A stretch of 25,981 bases of DNA. Source: an uncultured Treponema sp. GTDB lineage: Bacteria; Spirochaetota; Spirochaetia; Treponematales; Treponemataceae. The notes beneath the pieces were generated by a model. It had not been told where the DNA came from. It was given only the letters and a program-made list of their open reading frames with translations, and ran no database searches. The stretch spans positions 1-25,981 of the forward strand of contig CAKZZO010000014.1 of assembly GCA_937885175.1 (NCBI GenBank). Reading direction: 5' to 3'. Each line of letters opens with the position of its first letter. The first letter of the stretch is position 1. Both the position numbers and the translations under genes were made by a program. Positions 7,284 to 15,229 of the stretch are shown here, in pieces.

Positions 7284-9086
7284 CTAGTCTTCCTTTTCTT
7301 TAAGCACTGCAAGAAAGGCACTCTGGGGAAGTTCCACGTTGCCCACCATCTTCATGCGCTTTTTGCCCTCTTTCTGTTTTTCAAGCAGTTTTCTCTTTCG
7401 CGTAATGTCTCCGCCGTAACACTTTGCAAGAACATCCTTACGCACGGGGTTTACGGTCTCTCGGGCAATAATCTGGCTTCCGATGGCCCCCTGAATGGCA
7501 ATCTTAAACTGCTGGCGGGCAATCTCATCTTTTAGACGCTCACACACCTTGCGTGCCCGGGCGGTTGCCTCAGGTTTGTAGGCCAAAAGGCTCAGGGCAT
7601 CCACCCCCTTTCCGTTAATCAGAATGTCAACCTTAACCAAATCGGTGGCGCGGTAATCAATCACTTCGTAGTCAAAGGAGGCATAACCGCGACTGTAGCT
7701 TTTGAGGCGGTCGTAAAAGTCAAAGAGAACTTCAGCGAGGGGCATCTCATAGGTGAGTTCCACACGCTTTTCGTCCAGATACTGCATGTTTTTCTGCTCG
7801 CCACGCTTTTCCACACAGAGGGAAACGATGGATCCGATGTATTCAGACGGCGTGATGATTGCTGCACGGATGTAGGGTTCTTCGGCAAGGGCAATACGTC
7901 CCTCAGGAAACTCCGTCGGATTATCAATGGTCATCTCCTCGCCATTGGTCAGTTTAATCTTATAGCGGACACTGGGAGCCGTAAAGATAACCGACTGATC
8001 GTAATCGCGCTCAAGACGCTCCTCAATGATTTCAAGATGAAGCAAGCCCAAAAATCCACAGCGGAAGCCGTTACCCAGGGCAAGGGAATTGTCCTTTTCA
8101 AAGACAAGGCTTGCGTCGTTCAGTTTGAGTTTTTCCATGCTGTCTTTGAGTTCCTCATAGTCATTTGAATCAATAGGATAGATGGAACTGAACACAACCG
8201 GTTTTACTTCTTTAAAGCCGGCAAGGGCTTCTTCTGCAGGATTGTCGGCAAGAGTCACCGTATCGCCCACACGCACATCGCTGACTGTTTTTGCACCAGA
8301 GATAATGTAGCCTACGTCGCCCGCTTCAAGGACATTGGTTTCTTCATACTTGATTTTGAAAATGCCCGCCTGCTCCACCTTGTATTCGGTGCCAGAATGC
8401 ATAAAGCGAATCGTATCACCCTTTTTAATGCGTCCGTTCATAATGCGGATATGAATGATGACACCGCGATACTCATCATAGTGACAGTCAAAAATCAAGG
8501 CCTGGGTTTTTCCATTGGGGTCGCCAGTAGGAGCCGGAAATTTGGTAACGATGGCCTCCATCAAATCGTCAATCCCCTGTCCTGTCTTTGCGCTCACAGG
8601 AACAGCATCCTTTGAGTCCAGCCCCAAATCATGGTCAATCTGATGCTTGATTGCAGGAATATCGGCAGAAGGCAAGTCAATCTTATTGATGACCGGAACA
8701 ATCTCCAAATCCTGCTCCATGGCCATAAAGAGATTTGAAACAGTCTGGCTTTCTACACCTTGAGAAGCGTCTATCAAAAGCAAGGCTCCCTCGCAAGATG
8801 CAATGGCACGGCTTACCTCGTAGGAAAAGTCAACGTGACCGGGCGTATCGACAAAATTCAGTTCATAGTCGTGGCCGTCCTTTGCGTGATAGGGAATCGT
8901 TACCGCCTGACTTTTAATCGTAATGCCACGCTCCCGCTCAATGTCCATGTTGTCCAGAATCTGATTTTTCATCTGGCGGTCGTCAATAATCTGAGCCTTT
9001 TGAATCAGACGGTCTGCCAGCGTTGATTTTCCATGGTCTATGTGCGCAACAATACAAAAATTGCGCTTGTATTTCATCTCTGTCAT
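7284..9086 (-). CDS. lepA: elongation factor 4 (LepA), ribosome back-translocating GTPase
   Basis: A 600-residue translational GTPase of normal LepA length. Visible motifs are G1 AHIDHGKST (14-22), the switch region RERGITIKSQ (51-60), G3 DTPGH (80-84) and G4 NKID (134-137). The LepA-specific C-terminal domain includes KRKLLEKQKEGKKRMK near the end. LepA binds stalled or mispositioned elongating ribosomes in the cytoplasm and hydrolyses GTP; it is usually dispensable in rich medium. The first ATG is preferred because AAAGGA lies 7 nt before it; a second ATG three codons on has no comparable site. It is the last gene of the tilS-TPR-protease-lepA series, 35 nt after the protease stop. Confidence 0.98.
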   Translation of the reverse strand: MTEMKYKRNFCIVAHIDHGKSTLADRLIQKAQIIDDRQMKNQILDNMDIERERGITIKSQAVTIPYHAKDGHDYELNFVDTPGHVDFSYEVSRAIASCEGALLLIDASQGVESQTVSNLFMAMEQDLEIVPVINKIDLPSADIPAIKHQIDHDLGLDSKDAVPVSAKTGQGIDDLMEAIVTKFPAPTGDPNGKTQALIFDCHYDEYRGVIIHIRIMNGRIKKGDTIRFMHSGTEYKVEQAGIFKIKYEETNVLEAGDVGYIISGAKTVSDVRVGDTVTLADNPAEEALAGFKEVKPVVFSSIYPIDSNDYEELKDSMEKLKLNDASLVFEKDNSLALGNGFRCGFLGLLHLEIIEERLERDYDQSVIFTAPSVRYKIKLTNGEEMTIDNPTEFPEGRIALAEEPYIRAAIITPSEYIGSIVSLCVEKRGEQKNMQYLDEKRVELTYEMPLAEVLFDFYDRLKSYSRGYASFDYEVIDYRATDLVKVDILINGKGVDALSLLAYKPEATARARKVCERLKDEIARQQFKIAIQGAIGSQIIARETVNPVRKDVLAKCYGGDITRKRKLLEKQKEGKKRMKMVGNVELPQSAFLAVLKEKED

Positions 9087-9121
9087 CTTACTATCCTTTG
9101 CGGCACAAGGCCACCTGCGAT

Positions 9122-10735
9122 TTAGAAATAATAGGGGCTGTCAAGAGGTGCTCCCATTCCCAGACTTCTGTCCAAATAGCCCTTCTTGCTGTTCTTTACG
9201 TATGCTTTTAAGTAAATTGCCGACTTGTCGTCATTAAATTCAACGCCAAGCACATCAACAGGATCATTTTCCGAAAAACCACTTTCATCAGCGATAGACC
9301 CCTTGATAATCGTCTGCACCGAATACTTATGACTGCTTGTTGTAGAAACATGAACCAACTTCATGCCAAAAATCGGGATAAATGCATTCGCAAGGACATC
9401 ACTGCTGTAAATGCGGTAGCCGGGATTCTTCGGACGCGTTGCCAGATAGACCAGCGCTGATTTTTCTTCACCGGCCGCATCCTGCACCTTAATTTCTGCA
9501 AGAGATTTAGCACTGCAACGGAAAAGAATATTCTGCATGTCTTCGATAGTGCGGACAGCCTGTCCGTTCAGTGAAGTAATCACGTCAGATTCCGCAATAC
9601 CCGCACGGCTCAGGCTTCCCCCCGGCATGACATACTGAACTTCCAGACCGATTTCTTTTCCCAGGTCTTTCTTCGTATGGCCAAAAGCCCCCAGCCAAGG
9701 ATGCTCAAATTTGCCGCCATGATACAATGCGGGCAGTTCTGCCTTGAGGTATTCCACGGGAATGGCAAAATTCAGCCCCTCGTACTGCAACATGCCCGCA
9801 AAGGCAATTGCCTGAACTGCCCCATTCTCATCAATACAAGGCCCGCCAGAGTTTCCGGAGTTAATTGCGGCGTCAATCTGAATAACAGAGCCTACCGTAA
9901 ACAGTTTTCTGTCCATTGCACTCACAATGCCGCTAGTCAAAGTGCTTTCAAGGCCAATAGGAGAACCGATGGCAAAGATACGGTCGCCCACATTCAAGTC
10001 TTCTGAGGAGCCTAAGGCAAAAACATAGGGTGCATCTACTTCAGCCTTGAGCAAGGCCAAATCAACAATCGGATCCCAACCGATAACCTTAGCAGGAATA
10101 CGGGTTTCAGTATCGCCAGCCATTTTTATGTAAAGTCGGGCATATCCTTCATATTTAGGATTGACCAAGTCTTCGATGACATGATGGTTTGTAATCAAAT
10201 AGCCGTTCTTTGAGATAAAAAATCCTGAGCCAATTACACGGTCTGCAAATCCCATGCCACGCTCAACTTTTAGTCCACGGTCAATCCAAACCGTTACCGT
10301 ACCAGAAATGTAGGTAGCACGTTTTTCTGCCGCTGTAAGTTTGTTTGTTAAGCCTGGCACATCAGTATCACTCAATTTCTTCAATGTTTCGCCATTTTTT
10401 GAAAGAGATGACAGTCCTTCATACCCAGCCTTTTCCAAAGAAGAATAAAGTCGCAGTGCCTCAAACCAGTTTTCTTTTTTTATATATTCATTGTATGCTT
10501 CAACGACTTCTTTAGCACATTCATCAATTGTCTTTTTTTCGCCCAGCAGTTTTGCCCGCCACAAAGCCTGTACTGTATCAGTTTCGCGCAATTTCTCAAT
10601 ACGCTTCACTTCCTCCCTGCGGACATCAGCTTCCGTATAGTCAGGCAGAGAGTACACATATTCTGGCTGCTGAATAGAAGTACAGGAAAAAAACAATCCC
10701 GCACAAATCACTGCGGCAATACTATTTTTTTTCAT
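9122..10735 (-). CDS. HtrA/DegP-like serine protease lipoprotein with PDZ domain
   Basis: A 537-residue trypsin-fold protease. The first 18 residues form a lipoprotein-type signal with a loose spirochaetal lipobox (LFFS-C18), so it is probably a membrane-anchored periplasmic lipoprotein. After a helical region (about 35-140) comes the protease domain (about 145-335) with an intact catalytic triad: H185 in TNHHV, D225 in DPIVDLALLK and S296 in NSGNSGGP. A PDZ domain covers about 347-432 (GGSLSRAGI, SDVITSLNG). Residues about 445-520 may be a second, diverged PDZ (IIKGSIADESGFSENDPVDV). It probably degrades or senses misfolded envelope proteins. Its ATG lies inside the end of the TPR gene (14-nt overlap), implying translational coupling; its own SD is weak. 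The family's trimeric assembly is known but not visible here. Confidence 0.9.
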   Translation of the reverse strand: MKKNSIAAVICAGLFFSCTSIQQPEYVYSLPDYTEADVRREEVKRIEKLRETDTVQALWRAKLLGEKKTIDECAKEVVEAYNEYIKKENWFEALRLYSSLEKAGYEGLSSLSKNGETLKKLSDTDVPGLTNKLTAAEKRATYISGTVTVWIDRGLKVERGMGFADRVIGSGFFISKNGYLITNHHVIEDLVNPKYEGYARLYIKMAGDTETRIPAKVIGWDPIVDLALLKAEVDAPYVFALGSSEDLNVGDRIFAIGSPIGLESTLTSGIVSAMDRKLFTVGSVIQIDAAINSGNSGGPCIDENGAVQAIAFAGMLQYEGLNFAIPVEYLKAELPALYHGGKFEHPWLGAFGHTKKDLGKEIGLEVQYVMPGGSLSRAGIAESDVITSLNGQAVRTIEDMQNILFRCSAKSLAEIKVQDAAGEEKSALVYLATRPKNPGYRIYSSDVLANAFIPIFGMKLVHVSTTSSHKYSVQTIIKGSIADESGFSENDPVDVLGVEFNDDKSAIYLKAYVKNSKKGYLDRSLGMGAPLDSPYYF

Positions 10736-12842
10736 CCTTTTCTACCATAGATTCTGGGAGCATCTCACCGAAGACCATTTTTCCGATGCGAACACCCAGC
10801 ATTCTTTCTTTTTTATGTTCTACTACAATACAAACACCTTGAACCGTCTTTTGGTTAAGGACATCTGCAATTTTTTTTATATTTTCATCCGAGCCACGCT
10901 CTCCAATCCAGTAAAAGTCAGGCATCCCCGTTGAAAGCACGGGAAGAATTCGAGAACCATCCCTAACCTGTACCGGCACGGAATTCTCAAAGGAAACACA
11001 CACCTCCGCATTTGTCAGCGGCTGATGAAAAAGAGAGTCCTCCCGAAGAATACCATCGTCTGACTTTGGATATTTGATGTAGCGGGTATTCCAGTTTCCG
11101 TCTCCCGTTGTATCCCAGGAGGAAATTTTACCTTCACCAGCCACATATTCTTCCGTAAAGTCAGGCACGGTATCTCCGTTTGTATCTACCTGAATCATGC
11201 GCACAAAAAAGCCTGTACCCGCAGATGGAGAGCCAAAGAGATTGGTGATAATCTGCATCTCATCGGACTGACTAAGCACCCTTTGTTTGCGGTCAGGAGA
11301 AAAGCCATAGAATTCAGTCGTCTCAAAAAGTCCGTCACCGTCTCGGTCAACTACGCGAATGACAGGAATGCCATTTTCAAATTGAGCCTGGGCATACATC
11401 TCATCGCCCACTGTATAGCGTGCAATCTGTGCCACGCCATCCAAAACGCTTACTGTAATCTTGGCATTTTTTCTTTCATCAGACGGCAGCGTATAGTTTG
11501 AAGACGCGTGCAACAACTCCACTGCAGAAACTGACACCACTTCCGCCTGTATGTCGGGAAAAAAGAATTCCAAGTCAAGTGCCGTCTTTATCGTTTCAAC
11601 TGGTCTCATTACAAAGGGAGTCCAGCGAAGCGTTTCGCCCACCAGATTAAAGTCCAGGTTCGTATTGTCCTGCAAACTGTAGCGGGCAGTCTGAATCCAT
11701 GGCCAGTTTCCGTACAAAACATCAAGGTGAGAATCAGTCACATGCACTTTTACAGGAACGCCAAAATCACAATCGGCAATCCAGTCAAATTCATCATCCT
11801 GTTCCCTGCCGTAAAAAACATGCAGCGGTCGGCCACGGCTATAATCCGTAATGACATTGGCAAGACCGTCACCGTCAGCATCGGCAATAATTCGTCCGCC
11901 GTAGGCATTCAGATATTCATACAAATCCTGCTGCGCCTTTTCCTCGGTAATCAGCGGTACAAAATCCTGCATGACAGAAAGGGAAATCGTATCGTCCGCA
12001 TAGGAAAAAAAGACATCCAAAGCGGCATTCTGCTCCAAAAGTCCTGTGCGTACAGCATATTCAGCATACAGCGGCGAAGACAGGTTACGAGCCTTGAATG
12101 ACTTAAAAAGACGGGTCTGTTTTTCACCCTCTGCAAAAATAGCCGCATACAATTCCAGTTCCGCGCCGGGGTTCGCATAGGAAGCCATGCCCAGAATAAA
12201 TGCGTCTGCAATCTTTCGCACTGTCAAGGGGAGGTCTTCCGTATCAAGCCCGCTTGCCGCATTCTGAAGAAGACCTTTGTGCAGCCGATACTCCAGTGAA
12301 AAGAACAGCTCTGCAAACCGCTGATCAGTCGGATAGATTCTGCGGGCCGCATCAATTTTTTCCCGAGCCCGCATCACGTATTCGCCGCCCATATTGTAAT
12401 AGCATCGGGAACGGATATACTCCGCATCCGCAGAATACAGAAAAGGAGCATCGTCCAGCACCGCCACGGCCTCCCTAAAATGAAGCGTTGTGCTCAATAA
12501 GTCAGCATAGAGAATGCGGGCACTGTCACGGTTATAGTCAACCCATTCACCTTTTGTAAGCGACGTGACCACCAGCGGCAATATGACTGATTTTTTTTCA
12601 CCCGTATTTGACTGAGATACTGCCCTGATATACCACAAATCGGCAATGCCCTCGTCATAGGCAAGACCCAGGCGGGCATTTGCATCCGCTTCCTTCCACT
12701 GTTTTTGCGAAGCATACTGTTTTGCCAGCTGTAAATAGCGGATTGCAGTCCGACGGTTTGCACTTCGGGCAGAATCTGACTGGGCAAAAAACACCCCGCC
12801 TGCAAAAAAGAGAAGAAAGAAGAGAACAACACCTTTTTTCAT
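10722..12842 (-). CDS. exported TPR-like protein with four calcium-loop-like D-x-D-G-D-G motifs
   Basis: A 706-residue protein beginning with a classical signal peptide (about residues 1-21, MKKGVVLFFLLFF...FAQ). Residues about 28-200 are helical repeats of TPR character (AIRYLQLAKQYASQKQWKEADANARLGLAYDEG). The C-terminal half is beta-rich and carries four short acidic loops: DADGDG (321-326), DRDGDG (499-504), DTNGDT (553-558) and DTTGDG (577-582). These resemble calcium-binding loops of dockerin or thrombospondin-3 type. I recognise no named family. The ATG at 12842 is chosen because it forms an ATGA overlap with the tilS stop and has GGA upstream. The 3' end overlaps the protease gene by 14 nt, so the two products are probably made together and may act together in the envelope. 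Confidence 0.85.
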   Translation of the reverse strand: MKKGVVLFFLLFFAGGVFFAQSDSARSANRRTAIRYLQLAKQYASQKQWKEADANARLGLAYDEGIADLWYIRAVSQSNTGEKKSVILPLVVTSLTKGEWVDYNRDSARILYADLLSTTLHFREAVAVLDDAPFLYSADAEYIRSRCYYNMGGEYVMRAREKIDAARRIYPTDQRFAELFFSLEYRLHKGLLQNAASGLDTEDLPLTVRKIADAFILGMASYANPGAELELYAAIFAEGEKQTRLFKSFKARNLSSPLYAEYAVRTGLLEQNAALDVFFSYADDTISLSVMQDFVPLITEEKAQQDLYEYLNAYGGRIIADADGDGLANVITDYSRGRPLHVFYGREQDDEFDWIADCDFGVPVKVHVTDSHLDVLYGNWPWIQTARYSLQDNTNLDFNLVGETLRWTPFVMRPVETIKTALDLEFFFPDIQAEVVSVSAVELLHASSNYTLPSDERKNAKITVSVLDGVAQIARYTVGDEMYAQAQFENGIPVIRVVDRDGDGLFETTEFYGFSPDRKQRVLSQSDEMQIITNLFGSPSAGTGFFVRMIQVDTNGDTVPDFTEEYVAGEGKISSWDTTGDGNWNTRYIKYPKSDDGILREDSLFHQPLTNAEVCVSFENSVPVQVRDGSRILPVLSTGMPDFYWIGERGSDENIKKIADVLNQKTVQGVCIVVEHKKERMLGVRIGKMVFGEMLPESMVEKDEKK

Positions 12843-14116
12843 TTTACAATCCAATCCGAATACCCAAGTTCGCTTCCAAGTATAGCAAGAATCGGCTGTC
12901 CTTCCTGCGATAGATTCTGAATCAGCGGAATGCGATTTTTATCCTCCGCAGATACCTTCCAGTCGCTGAATATCTTCTGCACCGATTTAAACTTTCCGTC
13001 CTTTGTCCTGACGACATCACCGCTTTGCAGGCTTCGCCGTAAGAGAACAGAACCGCTATCTTCTTCTATTATATCAAGAAATCCACATTCAGTCGCCTTG
13101 TTTTGGCATTTTTTTACATAAATTTTGCCTGATTTAAGTGATATTTCCAGCCCCCGCGCGGAAAGTGCCTGAGTGTCTTTTTTGTCGGAATCATCATTTT
13201 GCCATGCGATGACAGCACGCACCAGACTGAAAGGAATCCGTCCATCCGCCGAAAGCATGTCACAGGCCCGATACAAAAGACGACGACGCACAGCCGGACT
13301 TTGGGCATAAAAATCTGCCGCAGTCATAAAGAATTCATTTTCACCCCGCTCCCAGGAAAGGCTTTCTGCCAGTTCCTGCAATGCTTCATTGTCAGCACGA
13401 GCCTTTTCCCCACCATTTTGCAGGGCGGTCTTCCAGCCTTTAAAATGCGTATCCAAAAACGGCATCAAATTCTTTCGTACATTATTGCGGAGATAAGCCG
13501 TATCGCTGTTTGTCGCGTCAGTACGCCATTCCTGCCCCAGTCCACGCAGATACGCTTCAATTTCCTTACGGTCCACATCCAAAAGAGGGCGCAAAAACAA
13601 GCCCCGTCTTCTGGCAATTCCGCCCCCACCTTCAGTTCCGCTCCCCTGCAAAAAGCGCATCAAAAGCGTTTCCAGCAGGTCATTTTGATTATGAGCAAGG
13701 CAGAGGGCACAAAGCTTTTCCTCTTCACAAAAAGCAGAAAATGCCTGATAGCGAAGACTTCGGGCGGCATCTTCAATACCATGCCCGCGTTTTTTTGCCT
13801 CATCAAAAACTTTTCCCCGAGGAATGGTCACTACCTTGCAGGGCAGCCCAAAAAGACTGCACACCTTTACTACAAACTGTGCATCTCCCGCACTTTCACT
13901 TTCTTCCCGAATATTATGGTTTACCGTAATGACGCGAAGCACATCGGTCCCCAACAGAGACACGAGCCCCCGCAAAAGAGAAAGGGAATCCGCCCCGCCA
14001 CTCACTGCAAGACCAAGGGGACTTTTTCTGCCAACATCGTCAAGCGACAGCCCGCACTTTGAGAGACCGAGACGTAATTTTTCTTCAAATGCTGCTAAAA
14101 GGTCACCCTTACCCAA
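12839..14116 (-). CDS. tilS: tRNA(Ile)-lysidine synthetase
   Basis: A PP-loop ATPase that converts C34 of the CAU-anticodon tRNA-Ile to lysidine so that it reads AUA; this is an essential cytoplasmic step in most bacteria. The SGGADS ATP motif (39-44 from the chosen start) and the following AHNQNDLLETLLMRFLQG region with a GTEGGGGI turn are typical. At 425 residues it is near the family norm, with the C-terminal domains present. No ATG is available. I chose the TTG at 14116 because GGAG lies 8 nt before it; another TTG at 14134 would sit in the T tract of the upstream terminator. The stop overlaps the next gene's ATG as ATGA. With a terminator just upstream and no clear promoter, expression may depend on read-through from rplY. 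Confidence 0.93.
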   Translation of the reverse strand: MGKGDLLAAFEEKLRLGLSKCGLSLDDVGRKSPLGLAVSGGADSLSLLRGLVSLLGTDVLRVITVNHNIREESESAGDAQFVVKVCSLFGLPCKVVTIPRGKVFDEAKKRGHGIEDAARSLRYQAFSAFCEEEKLCALCLAHNQNDLLETLLMRFLQGSGTEGGGGIARRRGLFLRPLLDVDRKEIEAYLRGLGQEWRTDATNSDTAYLRNNVRKNLMPFLDTHFKGWKTALQNGGEKARADNEALQELAESLSWERGENEFFMTAADFYAQSPAVRRRLLYRACDMLSADGRIPFSLVRAVIAWQNDDSDKKDTQALSARGLEISLKSGKIYVKKCQNKATECGFLDIIEEDSGSVLLRRSLQSGDVVRTKDGKFKSVQKIFSDWKVSAEDKNRIPLIQNLSQEGQPILAILGSELGYSDWIVK

Positions 14117-14130
14117 GATATTTTCTCCAA

Positions 14131-14159
14131 ACAAAAAAAGCCCCCTTTCGGGAGCCTTT
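14131..14159 (-). terminator. rho-independent terminator after rplY
   Basis: On the minus strand AAAGGCTCCC, a GAAA loop and GGGGGCTTTT pair over about 10 bp with two G-T pairs, followed by a T tract. It starts 17 nt after the rplY stop and runs into the 5' end of tilS, whose Shine-Dalgarno begins only a few nt past the T tract. It probably attenuates rather than separates the two transcription units. Confidence 0.8.
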
Positions 14160-14176
14160 GCAAAAAATCAGTTCGC

Positions 14177-14728
14177 TTAGCGAGCCGGTGCAATGCTGAT
14201 GATTTTTTCCTCAGCGCTGGTCAAAACGGTAACATTCTTGCCCAAGTTCAAGTCTTTTACCAGCAATGATTCGCCAATGTTTACCGGAGATACATCAACA
14301 GTAACACGTGCCGGCATATCTTTTGGCAAGCACTTTACTTTGATTTCAGGAATATGCTTTACCATGAAGCCGCCCTTCAAAACACCAGCCGGAGTACCGC
14401 TGTAGTGCAGTTTGAATGTGCGAACAACAGGCTTCTTGTTGCTGACAACAAGGAAATCCGCATGCAGAACGGTATCGGTCTTGATATCGTATTCTGTGTC
14501 GCGAATAAAGGCATCGTATGACTTTCCGTCAGCGTTCAGCGTAACAAGCGTAGTAGCGGTGATAGAACGCCACACTTTGTTGAACTGTACTGTGTCAACA
14601 TCCAATGATGTTGCTTTTCCTGCCTCATCATACATTACTGCAGGAATACGACCACTTGCACGCAACTGCTTTGCAAATTTTTTGCCAGTTTCTTTACGTG
14701 CGTTTGCGTCAATAACTAACTGATTCAT
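14177..14728 (-). CDS. rplY: 50S ribosomal protein L25, long form (TL5/Ctc)
   Basis: A 183-residue protein of the bL25 long form: an N-terminal 5S rRNA-binding domain (about 1-90, starting LVIDANARKETGKKFAKQLR) and a C-terminal TL5/Ctc beta domain (about 95-180, including GVLKGGFMVKHIPEIKVKCLPKDMP). It binds 5S rRNA in the large subunit; in Bacillus the homologue Ctc is a general stress protein. AGGAG sits 9 nt before the ATG. It lies downstream of spoVG and tRNA-Gln and is followed by a strong terminator. The order ispE, spoVG, ctc also occurs, with other genes between, in Bacillus, so this is an old neighbourhood rather than a local accident. Confidence 0.97.
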   Translation of the reverse strand: MNQLVIDANARKETGKKFAKQLRASGRIPAVMYDEAGKATSLDVDTVQFNKVWRSITATTLVTLNADGKSYDAFIRDTEYDIKTDTVLHADFLVVSNKKPVVRTFKLHYSGTPAGVLKGGFMVKHIPEIKVKCLPKDMPARVTVDVSPVNIGESLLVKDLNLGKNVTVLTSAEEKIISIAPAR

Positions 14729-14770
14729 CTCAGGAGCTCCTCGTTACAAAAAATCTATATTTTTCTACTA

Positions 14771-14843
14771 CTGGGACGACAGGATTCGAACCTGTGGAAT
14801 ACCGGCACCAAAAGCCGGGGGCTTACCGCTTGCCGACGTCCCA
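14771..14843 (-). tRNA. tRNA-Gln (anticodon TTG)
   Basis: The acceptor TGGGACG pairs with CGTCCCA, the anticodon stem CCGGC/GCCGG encloses TTTTGGT with anticodon TTG, and the T arm is ACAGG-TTCGAAT-CCTGT. The discriminator base is G, usual for Gln. CCA is not encoded. The gene lies between spoVG (42 nt upstream) and rplY (42 nt downstream) on the same strand. It has no separate promoter that I can see and no terminator after it, so it is probably cut out of a shared transcript. Confidence 0.97.
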
Positions 14844-14857
14844 AAATATGCCTTTTA

Positions 14858-14878
14858 TAGGTACAGTCACCGTACCTA
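14858..14878 (-). other. hairpin between spoVG and tRNA-Gln
   Basis: TAGGTAC and GTACCTA form a perfect 7-bp stem with a 7-nt loop just after the spoVG stop. On the minus strand it is followed by TAAAAGG, not a T tract, so it does not look like an intrinsic terminator. A role in mRNA 3' stability or in processing of the spoVG-tRNA transcript is possible but inferred. Confidence 0.5.
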
Positions 14879-14885
14879 CCCGCGC

Positions 14886-15170
14886 CTAATCCTCGTCGCC
14901 TTCACCAGCTTCTTCAACATGACCGGCATTATATTCGGCGAGAATTTTGTCCTGCAGAGCATTTCTGAAATCAGGACTAATCGGATGCGCGACATCCTTA
15001 TAATCACCATTTGCAGTCTTACGGCTCGGCATTGCAATAAACAAACCTGTTTTGCCTTCAATAATCTTCACATTATGGACGACAAAGCAGTTGTCGAATG
15101 TTACCGTTACATAAGCACGCAACTTACCTTCTGCCGCAACCTTGCGAATGCGCAGTTCTGTTACTTCCAT
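14886..15170 (-). CDS. spoVG: SpoVG family regulator
   Basis: A 94-residue SpoVG protein with the conserved start VTELRIRK, the TVTFDNCFVVHNVKIIEG core and the FIAMPSRK...DVAHPIS motif (about 44-66), plus an acidic tail. In spirochaetes (Borrelia) and staphylococci SpoVG binds DNA and RNA and tunes gene expression; the sporulation role of Bacillus does not apply here. A strong GGAGGT lies 7 nt before the ATG. An extended -10 promoter overlaps the end of ispE. The order ispE then spoVG is conserved with Gram-positive bacteria. Confidence 0.97.
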   Translation of the reverse strand: MEVTELRIRKVAAEGKLRAYVTVTFDNCFVVHNVKIIEGKTGLFIAMPSRKTANGDYKDVAHPISPDFRNALQDKILAEYNAGHVEEAGEGDED

Positions 15171-15220
15171 GACTAATACCTCCGCTTCTGCCAGCAGACA
15201 TACACCTGCAAGGCAAAAAC

Positions 15221-15229
15221 ACTATACCA
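15221..15229 (-). promoter_or_regulatory. extended -10 promoter of spoVG
   Basis: On the minus strand TGG-TATAGT (plus coordinates 15221-15229) overlaps the ispE stop codon, the TAG being part of the hexamer. No good -35 is visible 17 nt upstream, as expected for an extended -10 promoter. It would give a leader of about 45 nt carrying the strong GGAGGT. Confidence 0.5.

Noticed and set aside
12843..12854. Earlier start of the TPR protein at 12854
   Set aside because: It is a TTG four codons upstream without an SD; the ATG at 12842 forms a clean ATGA overlap with tilS and starts a standard signal peptide.
13199..14062. Long plus-strand open frame (287 codons) opposite tilS
   Set aside because: It lies entirely antisense to the well-supported tilS gene, has no SD or recognisable domain, and reads as a low-complexity shadow.
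14858..14878. Hairpin after spoVG as an intrinsic terminator
   Set aside because: It is followed by TAAAAGG rather than a T tract on the minus strand.
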